Shown here: in pieces, positions 10,817-20,823 of the stretch
Layout of the letters: each line of letters opens with the position of its first letter
How positions within the stretch are numbered: the first letter of the stretch is position 1
Assembly (NCBI GenBank): GCA_002794775.1
Contig: NBAY01000005.1
Span: forward strand, 1 to 64,000
Origin: Porodaedalea pini
Taxonomy: Eukaryota; Basidiomycota; Agaricomycetes; Hymenochaetales; Hymenochaetaceae
Direction of reading: 5' to 3'
Length of the DNA: 64,000 bases
Program-made: the position numbers and the translations under genes
Notes under the pieces: model-generated
What the model was told of the DNA's origin: nothing
Databases searched by the model: none
What the model saw: only the letters and a program-made list of their open reading frames with translations

Positions 10817-10821
10817 CAAGA

Positions 10822-11024
10822 TACTGCTTAATGAAGCAAAGAAGCGAGCATCAGTGGTGAAGAAAGCAAAGATAGGTGGTGTCAAGATACCGACGAGGCC
10901 TAAGGTAGGGCTGGTGAACATACCAGTGAACGAGGTTGAGACGTACCAAGTGGCACTGGGATTGAAAGATAGTGGAGAGGATGCGTACCGAGCGCTACCT
11001 GAACTGAGCTCTGGTGAGGAGGAG
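10822..11024 (+). pseudogene. Coding-like fragment, right half, between copia and gypsy A
   Basis: Continuation of the frame seen at 4641-4813: ILLNEAKKRASVVKKAKIGG, PTRPKVGLVNIPVNEV, ending ALPELSSGEEE exactly where the gypsy LTR (TGTTAG) begins at 11025. The apparent stop (TAG, 11028-11030) is supplied by the LTR. The acidic tail and Lys-rich centre look like coding sequence, but no family is recognised. Confidence 0.45.
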
Positions 11025-11437
11025 TGTTAGAACCTGAACTTTCACCTTTTCCTTTATTTTCCCTTTTACCATTTCCTTTATTATATTCGTCCTTTTCATT
11101 ATATTTACCCATCTTACACAATCATTCCCACACTGCCTTCATTCGTTCCATTCCCACTCGTTATGTAATGTTAGGTAATATAGTCTCATGGTCGTCGCTA
11201 TATAAGGTCTCAGGAATCGCATGAACTCCTTGTTCTGCTTTTCCTCTTACCTCCGCGACGACCTAGGTGAGACTCGTCCCCCTTGTATTAGTCTAGACTT
11301 GTATTAATCCTCTTACCTCCGCGACGACCTAGCCTGAATAAGCGTGTCCCGAGTCTACGCTCGAGTATAACACGTCCCAGACAACAGTCAGCCGAGGCCT
11401 GCCCAGTCCGAGTCATCTCCCGGACTCCTGCCTAACA
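11025..11437 (+). repeat. Gypsy A 5' LTR (413 bp)
   Basis: Starts TGTTAG and ends CTAACA; matches 16856-17268 with about six transitions. It carries a TATATAA box at 11199-11205 and, 33 nt downstream, GTTCTGCTTTT (11232-11242), the complement of the primer-binding site. Confidence 0.95.
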
Positions 11438-11438
11438 T

Positions 11439-11449
11439 AAAAGCAGAAC
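11439..11449 (+). promoter_or_regulatory. Gypsy A self-priming primer-binding site
   Basis: AAAAGCAGAAC, one base after the 5' LTR, is the exact reverse complement of GTTCTGCTTTT at 11232-11242 in the LTR. It does not begin with TGG, so it is not a tRNA 3'-end site. The same arrangement occurs in copy B. Tf1 of fission yeast uses an 11-nt self-primer of this kind. Confidence 0.8.
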
Positions 11450-12163
11450 CCCACCCAGGCTCATCCCCAGCGTACGTCGTCGCTGTCGACTCGCCTTCAC
11501 TCGGTCTAGAGGAGCGCTCCCCTCGACGGACTTGACATGTAGAACCCCTAAACGACAAACCCTCAACCCTGCCCGGACGTTTTAGGACGTTCGTGTATTA
11601 CGTAAAACCACACCCGACCTTTCCCGACCCTGGCTCTCCGCCTCTCCCTCTGGTGGAGGAACCATCTGACCTGGACGTGGGTAACACACCGTGTACAGTC
11701 GTCGACGTCGTTGTCGATTGTGATCTCGATAGCCTCCTTCCGTTTGGTCATCAAACTCGCCGATGAACCTGTCCTTCGTCAGCGTAACATACATCCGGAC
11801 AACCAGCCCCTACCGGTTCCCCCCCCCGAAGTAATCAAAATAGATCTCACCGAGGAACAACAGCGGGCTTTCCCCTCTTCTTCACGCTACGACGCGGAAC
11901 GCCAATCGTACGTAGCGGACGACAGAAACCACGTCACTCATAATCTCTGGTGGAGTGACACTAGGCACGCCTGGTACTCGACTGACTCGTCTTCCGGCGA
12001 GCGAACTCGTTGGGCGCCTCGACCTCCCCGTACACCATCTTCACCGACAGTCTCGACATCGTCGGTCGTCCTCCCAAGCGAACCAGGAGGCTATTGTACA
12101 CCCCGTAGAGACTCGTCACTGCCGACACCCCCTGAACGCCTAACGCACACGCCCGTCCCAGCG

Positions 12164-13231
12164 ATGTCGGAGGGCTTTACTCAAAGGCAGCAACAGGAAA
12201 TCGCGGCGATCATAGCGGCCGCCTTCACCCACGCAGCAACGAATGCCCCTGCGGCCCAAGCCCCAGCCCCCTCAATTGACGTCGCCCGGCCACGCGAATT
12301 CGCTGGCGGCGATGACTACCTCGACTTCAAGCGCGAAGTCCTTCTCTTTGTCTCGGCGAACCCCGCAAAATACCCCTCGTCGTCGAGCAAGATCTACGTC
12401 GCCCTCTCTTACCTCAAGGGTGGCAACGCGTCGACGTGGACACAAAACTACGTCCAGGAATTCACAACGAACGGCGTCGTGAGCTTTACGGACGACTGGG
12501 CCAAGTTCCAGGAATGACTGGATGCCTCCTTTGATGATCCAAACAGGAAGGAGAAGGCGCTGAAGAAGTTCCGAGACAAGATCCAGAAAGACCTCTCCGC
12601 CGACCAGTTCTTCCAGGACCTCGACGTGATCATCAAGGCAGCAGAGCTGAAGGACAAAAGCGTCATTTGTGACCGCCTGCAACGCGCGATGAACATCGAG
12701 GTGGTCCGCGGCGTGTTGAGGTCGACACCTGTGCTGACAACGTATGAGGCATGGAAAAAGAAGGCCATTGAGATTGATCGGGGCGAACAACAGATTCGCG
12801 CCATCCAACGAGGTCGTACATTGCCATTCACGCCCCGTCCGACGCCCCAACAAGGGCCTCCTGCACGCCGACAGGTAGCAGCCCCGCACGCCGATAAGCG
12901 TGATGCGACGGGCGTCACTTTCGGAGGTGCTGGCCAGCCAATGGACGTCTCAATGAATGAGGCGCAACGAAAGCGCGCGTGCTGGATTTGCGGCGGACTG
13001 GGACACTTTAAGGATAAATGTCCGCAGGCGAAGCTGATCATCCAGCGTATGTTGGAGCTGATGGCACCGGGCAAGCGCCGCCTCATCGCCGACGAGCTCG
13101 GCGCGATGAAGGAGTCGGCATTCGAGGAAGTTGTGGACACTCGAAGGTCGACGGTGGAGGACTATGTGGAGGAAGAAGACAATGACGAAGAGGTCGTCGA
13201 CTCGCAGGGTTTTGCGAGTGGTCAGGCGTAG
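12164..13231 (+). pseudogene. Gypsy A gag, one nonsense mutation
   Basis: Starts MSEGFTQRQ, aligned with the intact copy B gag start (MSTGGFST). The capsid region includes DVARPREFAGGDDYLDFKRE and YVALSYLKGGNASTW. The CCHC knuckle is CWICGGLGHFKDKC, and the tail is acidic (EEEDNDEEVV). An in-frame TGA at 12515-12517 replaces the CGA Arg codon found in copy B (QERLDASFDD). The frame is also open upstream of 12164 to about 11711, within the leader; I chose 12164 from the copy B comparison. The stop is TAG 13229-13231, after the -1 slippery site. Confidence 0.9.
13207..13213 (+). promoter_or_regulatory. -1 ribosomal frameshift heptamer G GGT TTT (gypsy A)
   Basis: In the gag frame the codons are CAG GGT TTT GCG. 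The heptamer GGGTTTT fits X XXY YYZ, and a -1 slip enters the pol frame, which is open from here onward. The same heptamer is conserved in copy B (61809-61815). It sits 16 nt before the gag stop codon. Confidence 0.7.
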
Positions 13232-16200
13232 CCATCGGGGCGACTGACCGAGAAGAACAAGGGACTTCGAATCCGGATTTGCTAAAATATAACCAACCGT
13301 CTGTACAATACATAGATGCAAACGACGTCGATGGTTTTCTCGATTACGAAGTCCCCACCGGTGTGAACAAAGAGGAAGAGTACGAACAACTGTTCATGAG
13401 AGGAACTGGCGGACGCCAACTGGACCTTCTCCTGACCGTTGAGCATGAAGTAGCGGGTGAGAAGAGAGAGGTGGATGCGCATGCCCTTGTGGATTCGGGA
13501 TGCACGGGATCCTGCATCGACGTCAGGTTCGTCGAAAGGTACGGGTTGGAAACGAAACGCTACATCCGACCCCTCGCGGTGCTCAACGCTGATGGCACGC
13601 ACAATGAGGCCGGATTGATCGAGGAGTACGTTGATGTCGAACTCATGATCGGCCGTCACCAAGAGAAGATCGTCCTCGCAGTAACGTCCCTAGCGTCGTC
13701 AAACATCTTCCTGGGATACGACTGGCTTCGACGTCACAATCTGGAGGTCGACTGGAAAACGGGTTTGATCGAATTCACCCGCTGTCCGGAAGAATGTGCG
13801 ATCAAGAGGGAGCCGGAGGAGGACCTAGGCAAGGTGAAGGAGGTGGTGGAACAGATGAGGAGAGTGAGTGAGATGTGAATGGACAAGGCGTCCTGGCCCG
13901 CATACCTCAACGACTACGCCGACATTTTCAGCGAAAAAGGTTTCGAGAAGCTGCCGGAACACCGACCCTGGGACCATGTCATCGACTTGAAACCCGACTT
14001 CAAACCGAGCGACTGTAAGATCTACCCACTCACGCCAACTGAGCAGCAGTCACTCAAGGATTTCCTTGATGAAAATCTGAAATCGGGTCGCATTCGACGG
14101 TCGATATCGCCCATGGCGTTGCCCTTCTTCTTCATTAAGAAGGCCGACAAATTGCTACGCCCGATCCAGGATTACCATAAGCTCAATGACGGTACGATCA
14201 AGAACAAGTATCCCCTCCCTCTCATTGACGAACTCGTCGACAAAGTCAAGAAAGCGAAGTACATCACTAAGCTTGACCTTCACTGGGGATACTACAATAT
14301 CCGGATCCGTGAGGGTGACGAATGGAAGGCAGCGTTTCGCACGAACATGGGCCTCTTCGAACCGACGGTCATGTTTTTTGGCCTTTGCAACGCGCCGGCC
14401 ACGTTCCAGGCCTTTGTCAACCACATCTTTAAGGACCTAATCTACGCAAACTTGATCATCGTATACCTCGACGACATCCTGATCCTCTCAGAAACCATTG
14501 AGGAGCATATCGACACGTCGAGGCGCGTACTCCAGATCCTCAGAGAAAATGGCCTGTACCTAAAGCCGGAGAAGTGCGAGTTTGACGCCAAGGTCGTCAA
14601 ATACCTCGGCCACATCATCGGCAATGGCGAGATCAGGGCTGACCCGGCAAAGACGGAGGCGATTGCGAACTGGCCAGTCCCGCGGAACATCAAGGAGCTG
14701 CAACAGTTCCTCGGTATGGGAAACTGGCTGAGACGGTTTATTAAGGACTACAGCAAAGTGGTCCGACCGTTGACGTCGCTAACGGGCAAGAAGGACTGGG
14801 CATGGGAGACCGAACAGCAGGAAGCGTTCGAGGAGCTGAGACGACGTCTCTGCTCACCTCCAGTCCTAGCCATCGCCAATGACGAGGGCCCTTTCCGCGT
14901 AGAAGCGGACTTGTCGAACTTTGCGCTCGGTGGTGTGTTGTTGCAGAAGCAGGAAGGGAAGTGGAGGGTGATCGCCTACAGGTCAGAGGCACTTGAACCG
15001 GCGGAACAAAACTACGAGATCTACGACAAGGAGATGCTCGTGATCGTTTCGGCGCTCAAGGAGTGGCGGCAATACCTCCTTGGCGCTCGCCACAAGATTG
15101 AAATCTGGTCTGACCACGCTAACCTAACCTACTTCAGGTCGGCGCAGAAGCTGAGCTATCGCCAAGCTCGCTGGCGGACCGAACTTGAAGAGTTCGACTT
15201 CCACCTCGAACACAAGTCGGGCAAGACGATGGGCAAAGCCGACCTGCTATCGCGCATGGCGGGCTATGATCAGGGCAAGGATGACAACGATGGGGTCGTG
15301 TTCATCAAGGATAAGTGGTTGAACCGTGGAGTGGTGAGGACATCGCGCGACGAGGTGGTGGAACGAGTGGGTGAAGCGCAGAGGGCGCAGGATGAGTCGG
15401 AAAGGCCTACGGGTTTGGTGAAGGTCGACGAGTTATGGCGGATGAAAGGCAAGGTGTATGTCCCATCGACAATAAAGGAGGCCGTGTTGCGGGAGTGCCA
15501 CGACTCGGTTCTGGCTGGACATCCGGGAGCATCGAAGACAGTAGAACTCGTCCGTCGCGATTTCTGGTGGGCATCGATGTTCTCCGACGTCCGAGCATAC
15601 ATCCGAGGATGCGACCGTTGTCAACGGACGAAAGCCTTAAGAACGTCGAGGTCTAGACCACTTCATCCAAACGCTGTCCCTGAAGGACCCTGGGAGATTG
15701 TTACGGTCGACCTAATCGGAGAGCTCCCGGACTCCAAGGGACACAACGCGATCTGCGTCTTTGTGGATAGGTTCTCAAAACAGATACATGCGATCCCGAC
15801 GACGACGAGGCTGTCAGCAGAAGGCATGGCCCAGCTGTACCGCGACCACGTCTTTCGCCTCCATGGCTTACCGAAGAAGATCATCCACGACCGAGGCACG
15901 CAGTTCAATGCGTCGATGATGAAGGAGCTATACAAACTTCTGCACATTGAAGGTAACCCATCGACAGCGTTCCATCCACAGACAGATGGTCAAACGGAAC
16001 GTGTTAACCAAGAGCTCGAACAGTACCTTCGACTCTTCGTTAACCATCAGCAATCGGACTGGAAGGACTGGCTCCCCCTTGCAGAGTTTGCATACAACAA
16101 CCGCAAACACTCAGCAACGAAGATGTCCCCCTTCTACGCGAACACAGGACGTCACCCCTTGAGCTTTGACACGACACGAACCACATCTACTAACATGTCA

Positions 16201-16855
16201 GCGGAAGAATTCGCAAAACACATCAAGGAGACTCATCGCATTGCTAAGGACAACCTAGTCAAGGCAGCAGAGGACATGAAGCGCTACCATGACCGGACAG
16301 CAGGAGCTTCGGTGGAGTACAAGGCTGGGGACAAGGTCTTCCTTGATGGGGAAACATCAGTACGGACTCGCCGACAAAGAAACTCACGGACAAATGGTAC
16401 GGCCCCTTTGACGTCGTCGACAAGATAGGAGCAAGCGCGTACAAGCTCAAACTCCCGAAGCGATGGAAAAAGGTCCACCCTGTTTTCAACGAAGCCCTAT
16501 TGAAACCCGCCGTCAAACCGTCCTTTGAGAGCCAGAAGCAACCGCCGCCGCTGCCACCAGACATCGTCGACAACGAGGAGGAGTACGAACTCGAAGAAGT
16601 CTTAGACTCACGTCTGCACCGAGGGAAACTACAGTACCTTGTCAAGTGGGTCGGCTACAATGAACCTACTTGGCAACCTGAGACAGACTTCGCGAGAACG
16701 CAAAGGAGGCGATCGCTGAGTTCTACCTCAAACATCCCGGTGCACCTCGGAAACTCGATATCCCTCGTCAACGACTCCGTCCGCTCTTCGTCGACACCGA
16801 GCCTGACGACCGCGATCATGGTTGGTCGGGACGCCCAACCTTGAAGGGGGGGTAA
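13207..16855 (+). pseudogene. Gypsy A pol (protease, RT, RNase H, integrase, chromodomain), broken
   Basis: Reached by -1 frameshift from gag. Protease shows ALVDSGCTGSCID. RT shows the catalytic YLDDILILSE. RNase H shows FRVEADLSNFALGG and the WSDHANLTYF strand. The integrase zinc-binding part is HDSVLAGHPG...CDRCQRTK, with the core motifs VTVDLIGELP, HDRGTQF and PQTDGQTERVNQELE. The C-terminal chromodomain is EEVLDSRLHRGKLQYLVKWVGY. Lesions are TGA at 13876-13878 (CGA in copy B), a one-base deletion near 16350 and another near 16691. The reading frame would otherwise end TAA at 16853-16855, touching the LTR. The chromodomain places it among chromoviruses, which tend to target heterochromatin. 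Confidence 0.95.
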
Positions 16856-17268
16856 TGTTAGAACCTGAACTTTCACCTTTTCCTTTATTTTCCCTTTTAC
16901 CATTTCCTTTATTATATTCGTCCTTTTCATTATATTTACCCATCTTACACAATCATTCCCACACTGCCTTCATTCGTTCCATTCCCACTCGTTATGTAAT
17001 GTTAGGTAATATAGTCTCACGGTCGTCGCTATATAAGGTCTCAGGAATCGCATGAACTCCTTGTTCTGCTTTTCCTCTTACCTCCGCGACGACCTAGGTG
17101 AGACTCGTCCCCCTTGTATTAGTTTAGACTTGTATTAATCCTCTTACCTCCACGACGACCTAGCCTGAGTAAGCGTGTCCCGAGTCTACGCTCGAGTATA
17201 ACACGTCCCAGACGACAGTCAGCCGAGGCCTGCCCAGTCCGAGTCATCTCCCGGACTCCCGCCTAACA
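16856..17268 (+). repeat. Gypsy A 3' LTR (413 bp)
   Basis: Pair of 11025-11437, differing by about six transitions. The polypurine tract and pol stop codon abut its first base. It ends against the gag-like gene remnant. Confidence 0.95.
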
Positions 17269-18798
17269 CCCGCCCACCGTAGACAACCGGTCGCCGGGTT
17301 GACCAGTTCGACCCCGTCAAACACGGTGACCGAGGGACCCGACATACCATCGGTACGCCCTTCGTCTGCATGGTGGTATGACGAACCACCACCCTCTGCC
17401 TCCATCGATACGGGGGTGGGCTCAGCTGGAGCGAGACGCCCCTCCACCTCTTCGACTGGCGGCTCCCGGCATTGCTTCATGTGAGGGCCCCCACAACCTC
17501 ACTCACGTGCTCGACGCACGCCTCCTCCACTCTCCCGATGACCGCGCGCACGCGCCCGACACGTCGCTTCCGCCTGCTTCCGAGCCTCTTCCTGAGTGGC
17601 TAACATGGCAGTGAGACCGGCTTCGTCTCGCGCCCGCTGCTCGGCTTCGTGCTCCGCGGCCGCCTCCATCTCAAAGAATAGTCCCCCAGGCGCATTCGCT
17701 GGGGTCGGGACACTTGACGCCACGCTCGGCGTGGGTTGTTGCTGCTGCTGTTGCCGCAGTGGCTCCTCGCGTGGTCCGGTACGCGTTCCCTCCTCGTCGT
17801 CAGACGCGATCTCGACGGTCGTACGCCATCGCCACTTGTCGGCACCCGTCTGCTGTTGCTGTTGTGCTGACGGGGCGTCACCGGTACGCGGTACGCCGGA
17901 CCTCTCCTCGCGCATCGTGCTTGCCTTGACTTCGCACGGACCCATCTGCTGTTGCTGTTGCGCAGACGCGGTACCGTCGGTACGCGGGGCGGCGCACTCC
18001 TCCTCCTCATTCACGACCTCCTCGACCTCGGGCAGACCAGGCGTTTCAAGACGTTTGACGAACGCCTCGACTGCCGGTACAGCCGACGGGACCCCAACGA
18101 AGCGCGGTTGCGCCTCACGCTCCACGGGGTAGACGAACTTATACCTGTACTCGTTGGGTACGAGTACGCGCTCGAACTCTCCACCGATGTACGGTACGTC
18201 GTCCGGCCAGTCCGCGACCGGTACGACGAATCCCTCACCCCGGTACTTGGTGAGGTTGACCGTCTGGTGGTCGGCGAAATACCGACCGTAGAGCCGGTCG
18301 GCGGTGGACTTGTCGAGCCCATCCAGTGCCCACCGCATCTCCTTCCAGACCCGCGCGACCTGGAGGTACGTCCGCAGATCGGACGCGATCGGGTGGCGGT
18401 TTGCCGGCACCACGGAGTCCCAGTAGAGCTGGTAGTAGCTCTCCAGGGTGCGCTATTTCGAATCGGTCAGCTCGGTACGCGTGCTTGATCAAGTTTCGAG
18501 GACTCACCTTCGTGCCGTATGCCCACTCGGCCCACTTCCACCGTTCGCCGATCTCGCGACCCCGACTCCCCGCCAGTAACGTCTCCCGCCGTTTCACGTA
18601 CCGCCCGAGGCGGCGTCGCACGTACCGGTCGATGTCGACCAGCCGTTGCTCGATCTCGCGGGTGTCCCGCGTGATCTTCTCGCGCTCGACGGCGCCGACG
18701 TTGTCGACGTACCCCGGTACACGGGGTGCCTTGCACGCCAGCCGAGGTGGCGCCATGCTGTTGCTGTTGCTGCTGCTGTCGCGGTGCGGAGATGACAT
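17269..18798 (-). pseudogene. Gag-like gene of another retroelement, truncated and frameshifted
   Basis: Starts at the ATG 18798 (MSSPHRDSSSNSNS). An alpha-helical, basic region follows (REIEQRLVDIDRYVRRRLGR, WKWAEWAYGTKVSPRNLIKH), then after a one-base frame change near 18440 ESYYQLYWDSVVPANRHPI and ALDGLDKSTADRLYGRYFA. The C-terminal half has three Gln runs and a charged coiled-coil-like segment (EAAAEHEAEQRARDEAG). An in-frame TGA at 17499-17501 precedes CGGPHMKQC, which resembles a gag zinc knuckle. The frame then runs into the gypsy A 3' LTR at 17268. Gag assignment is inference from overall layout and the knuckle-like end; no catalytic domain is present. Confidence 0.5.
17731..18780 (-). 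repeat. Four CAG/CAA trinucleotide runs inside the gag-like gene
   Basis: Runs of CAGCAACAGCAACAG type occur near 17738-17756, 17850-17866, 17947-17965 and 18757-18778. Three are read as Gln5-6; the fourth, in another phase, is read as SSSNSNS. Confidence 0.8.
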
Positions 18799-18939
18799 GG
18801 TTGGAAGAAGCAGGAGAAAAACCCGTCGGTACGACCACTTTTCCAATGCCCTCTCTAGCGTGTTCCGACGCGCGTGATCAGCGTGATCAAGCTTCTCGCG
18901 CGTATCAAAAGAAGAGAAGGCATGACTGGGGACAGTCAC

Positions 18940-19888
18940 GATTTAAACGCCCCAGGAGATGTAGAGCCGTGCCGATCGTCCCATCACCACCGATCACTCC
19001 AGAAGCATTCAAGAACTGGTTCCGATGCGTACCGATCAGTACCGGACTCAACCCAATCGGTCCGGTCTCAAATCAGAACCTCACGATCGTGTCATCAGCA
19101 CGTTCCCACACCTCCGAAAGCATACTGGAACGTACCAGAGATCTTATCTCGACAATTAGGGACGCGGTCACATGGAGCATACAGCCAAGACGCGTACCGG
19201 ACTGCTGTCCGACGATGGGAGCCACGTACCAATTGGACGATCTGAGTTCCAGTGGAGCACCAGTGTGATCGGACGCGAAGCAGACGTTTTCCTCATTATG
19301 ATTTATGTTTTTTCCTATGTTCTTCTGATTTCTATGCACTCTATGCGTGCCTCTATGACCTATGACTTTTCCTTTCGACTTCTCTATGTTTCGACTGATA
19401 TGCACAGTATGCCCGTATGGAAATTATTAACTGTAGATAGATCTTTGGACTTAGTATAAATAGGCACCCCATGTCGTAGGTAGAGGACAAGTCAGTTCTA
19501 CCGCAGAGTCTCCCTCAGATAGGGTAACTTGAGTGCGATCCGTCTTTGTTTTCGTAATCTTGTAGTTGTTCCGTCTTCGTCTTAGCATCTCGTCTTTCGA
19601 AACTGTCTCTCGTCTCATACTTCGTAACTCGAACCTCGCCGCTCGTTGTGATCACACCGTACCGGTGTTGATTACCCGCGCGTACTGACTCCGTACCGGT
19701 CAAACCACAGACCCGACAGGAGTTCCCGACCTTTGTTCTCGATATCGACACGTACCAGCGCGTACCGAAGCGTACCAACGCGTACCGGTACGTCGAGCGA
19801 CCTCACCGCAGTCTACCCCTAACTTCCCAGAGCAACGCGATCACGTCCCCAAAAGGACCATTGATCCCAGACACCCCTAAGTCAGGAT
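18940..19888 (+). repeat. Probable LTR remnant with TATA box, rich in GTACC motifs
   Basis: No gene is seen in this 0.95 kb. The plus strand carries TATAAATAGG at about 19455-19464 followed by a C/T-rich transcribed-looking stretch, typical of a fungal LTR promoter. GTACC/GGTAC occurs well over ten times, including five within about 50 bp near 19750-19790. LTR ends could not be fixed, so the assignment is tentative. Confidence 0.35.
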
Positions 19889-20818
19889 CTACAGCGCGGT
19901 TTGTGTTTGTTGAGGAAGAAAGTGGTGAAGTCTTTGAAAAGAAAAATGCAGGTCGTCCAGTGCCTCAGGGGTGTGAATGTCATTTAATGAGAATGGGAAT
20001 AGATTAGATTCGCAAAATTCCACAACAAAAGCGGGCAGATCTTGAGAACGGATTGAGCAAAGGGGAGGTTGAGAAGGGGATGCAAGAATGTTGATATCAA
20101 ATGAAAAGGAGAGTGGAAGATGGTCAGAGTCAATGTCTAGAGACGCATTGGAGATAGAGACGTTATCTAAAAGATGGGGGGAAAAATTGTCTGAAGCGAT
20201 GGCAAGGTCGAGAATGGATTTAACGTTGCTAGAACGGTTAAAATAAGTGTGTTGGTTGGGGGGGTTGCAAACCACTAGCCCACTGTCGTTGATCCAGTCA
20301 ACGAGAGCGCTTGACATCAAAAAATAAGAAGATTGAGCTGGAAAAGACCAGAGCTCCAAATGTCGATTGAAGTCCCCAACAAAAATGTTGGAGGGGAAAC
20401 GAAGAGAAGGGAAAGGGTTTTCGAATTCGTGTAGACTTGGGGAGTTGTAGACATTCCAGAGTAATAGGGGGGATAGGTCTCCGCGCGAGATAGTGACAAC
20501 GGAAATATTCGGGGAAAGGGAGTCGGGGTTGTACAAAGAAACGCGATGGATGATGCGGGGGTGCACGAGCGTACAACAGCGAGGTTTACCAGGAGCAGAG
20601 GGTCTGAAAACAATGTAAGGAGCGGTGTTGCGAATTTGAAAAACCCGTGAGCCTAAAGGAGACGTTTTAGAAGGAAAGATAGTAGAGAGGGTCAGAATCT
20701 CCTGGAAACAAACAATGTCGGGAGTAAAGTTTGTGGTCAAAAATGAACGTAAAAGATAGTCAAAGGTAACTGCTGAATTGCGGATATTAAGAGAAAAAAC
20801 CAAAATTTTGTCAGTCAT
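19889..20818 (-). pseudogene. LINE ORF2, endonuclease domain only
   Basis: The ATG at 20818 (MTDKILVFSLNIRNS) follows the ORF1 stop (20826-20824) by five bases, suggesting re-initiation. The endonuclease/exonuclease/phosphatase fold is recognisable from LNIRN, DIVCFQE (catalytic Glu), FVGDFNRHLELW (catalytic Asp/Asn) and the SDHLPLSF terminal Asp-His. Normally this domain is followed by ~600 residues of reverse transcriptase; here the frame ends at 19889 in unrelated sequence. The protein would be about 309 residues. Confidence 0.85.
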
Positions 20819-20823
20819 AAAGA

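Larger units (their letters stand above)
11025..17268 (+). mobile_element. Ty3/gypsy chromovirus copy A, damaged
   Basis: A 6.2-kb element with 413-bp LTRs, self-complementary primer site, gag with CCHC knuckle, pol with protease-RT-RNase H-integrase-chromodomain, and a polypurine tract (AAGGGGGGG) directly before the 3' LTR. Compared with copy B it has two CGA-to-TGA nonsense changes and two single-base deletions, so it cannot encode its own proteins. The five bases flanking each side (AGGAG and CCCGC) do not match, so no target duplication is evident. Confidence 0.95.

Noticed and set aside
17596..18132. Plus-strand frame with Cys runs opposite the gag-like gene
   Set aside because: The Cys runs are the antisense reading of the CAG/CAA repeats; the minus-strand protein is the more coherent one.
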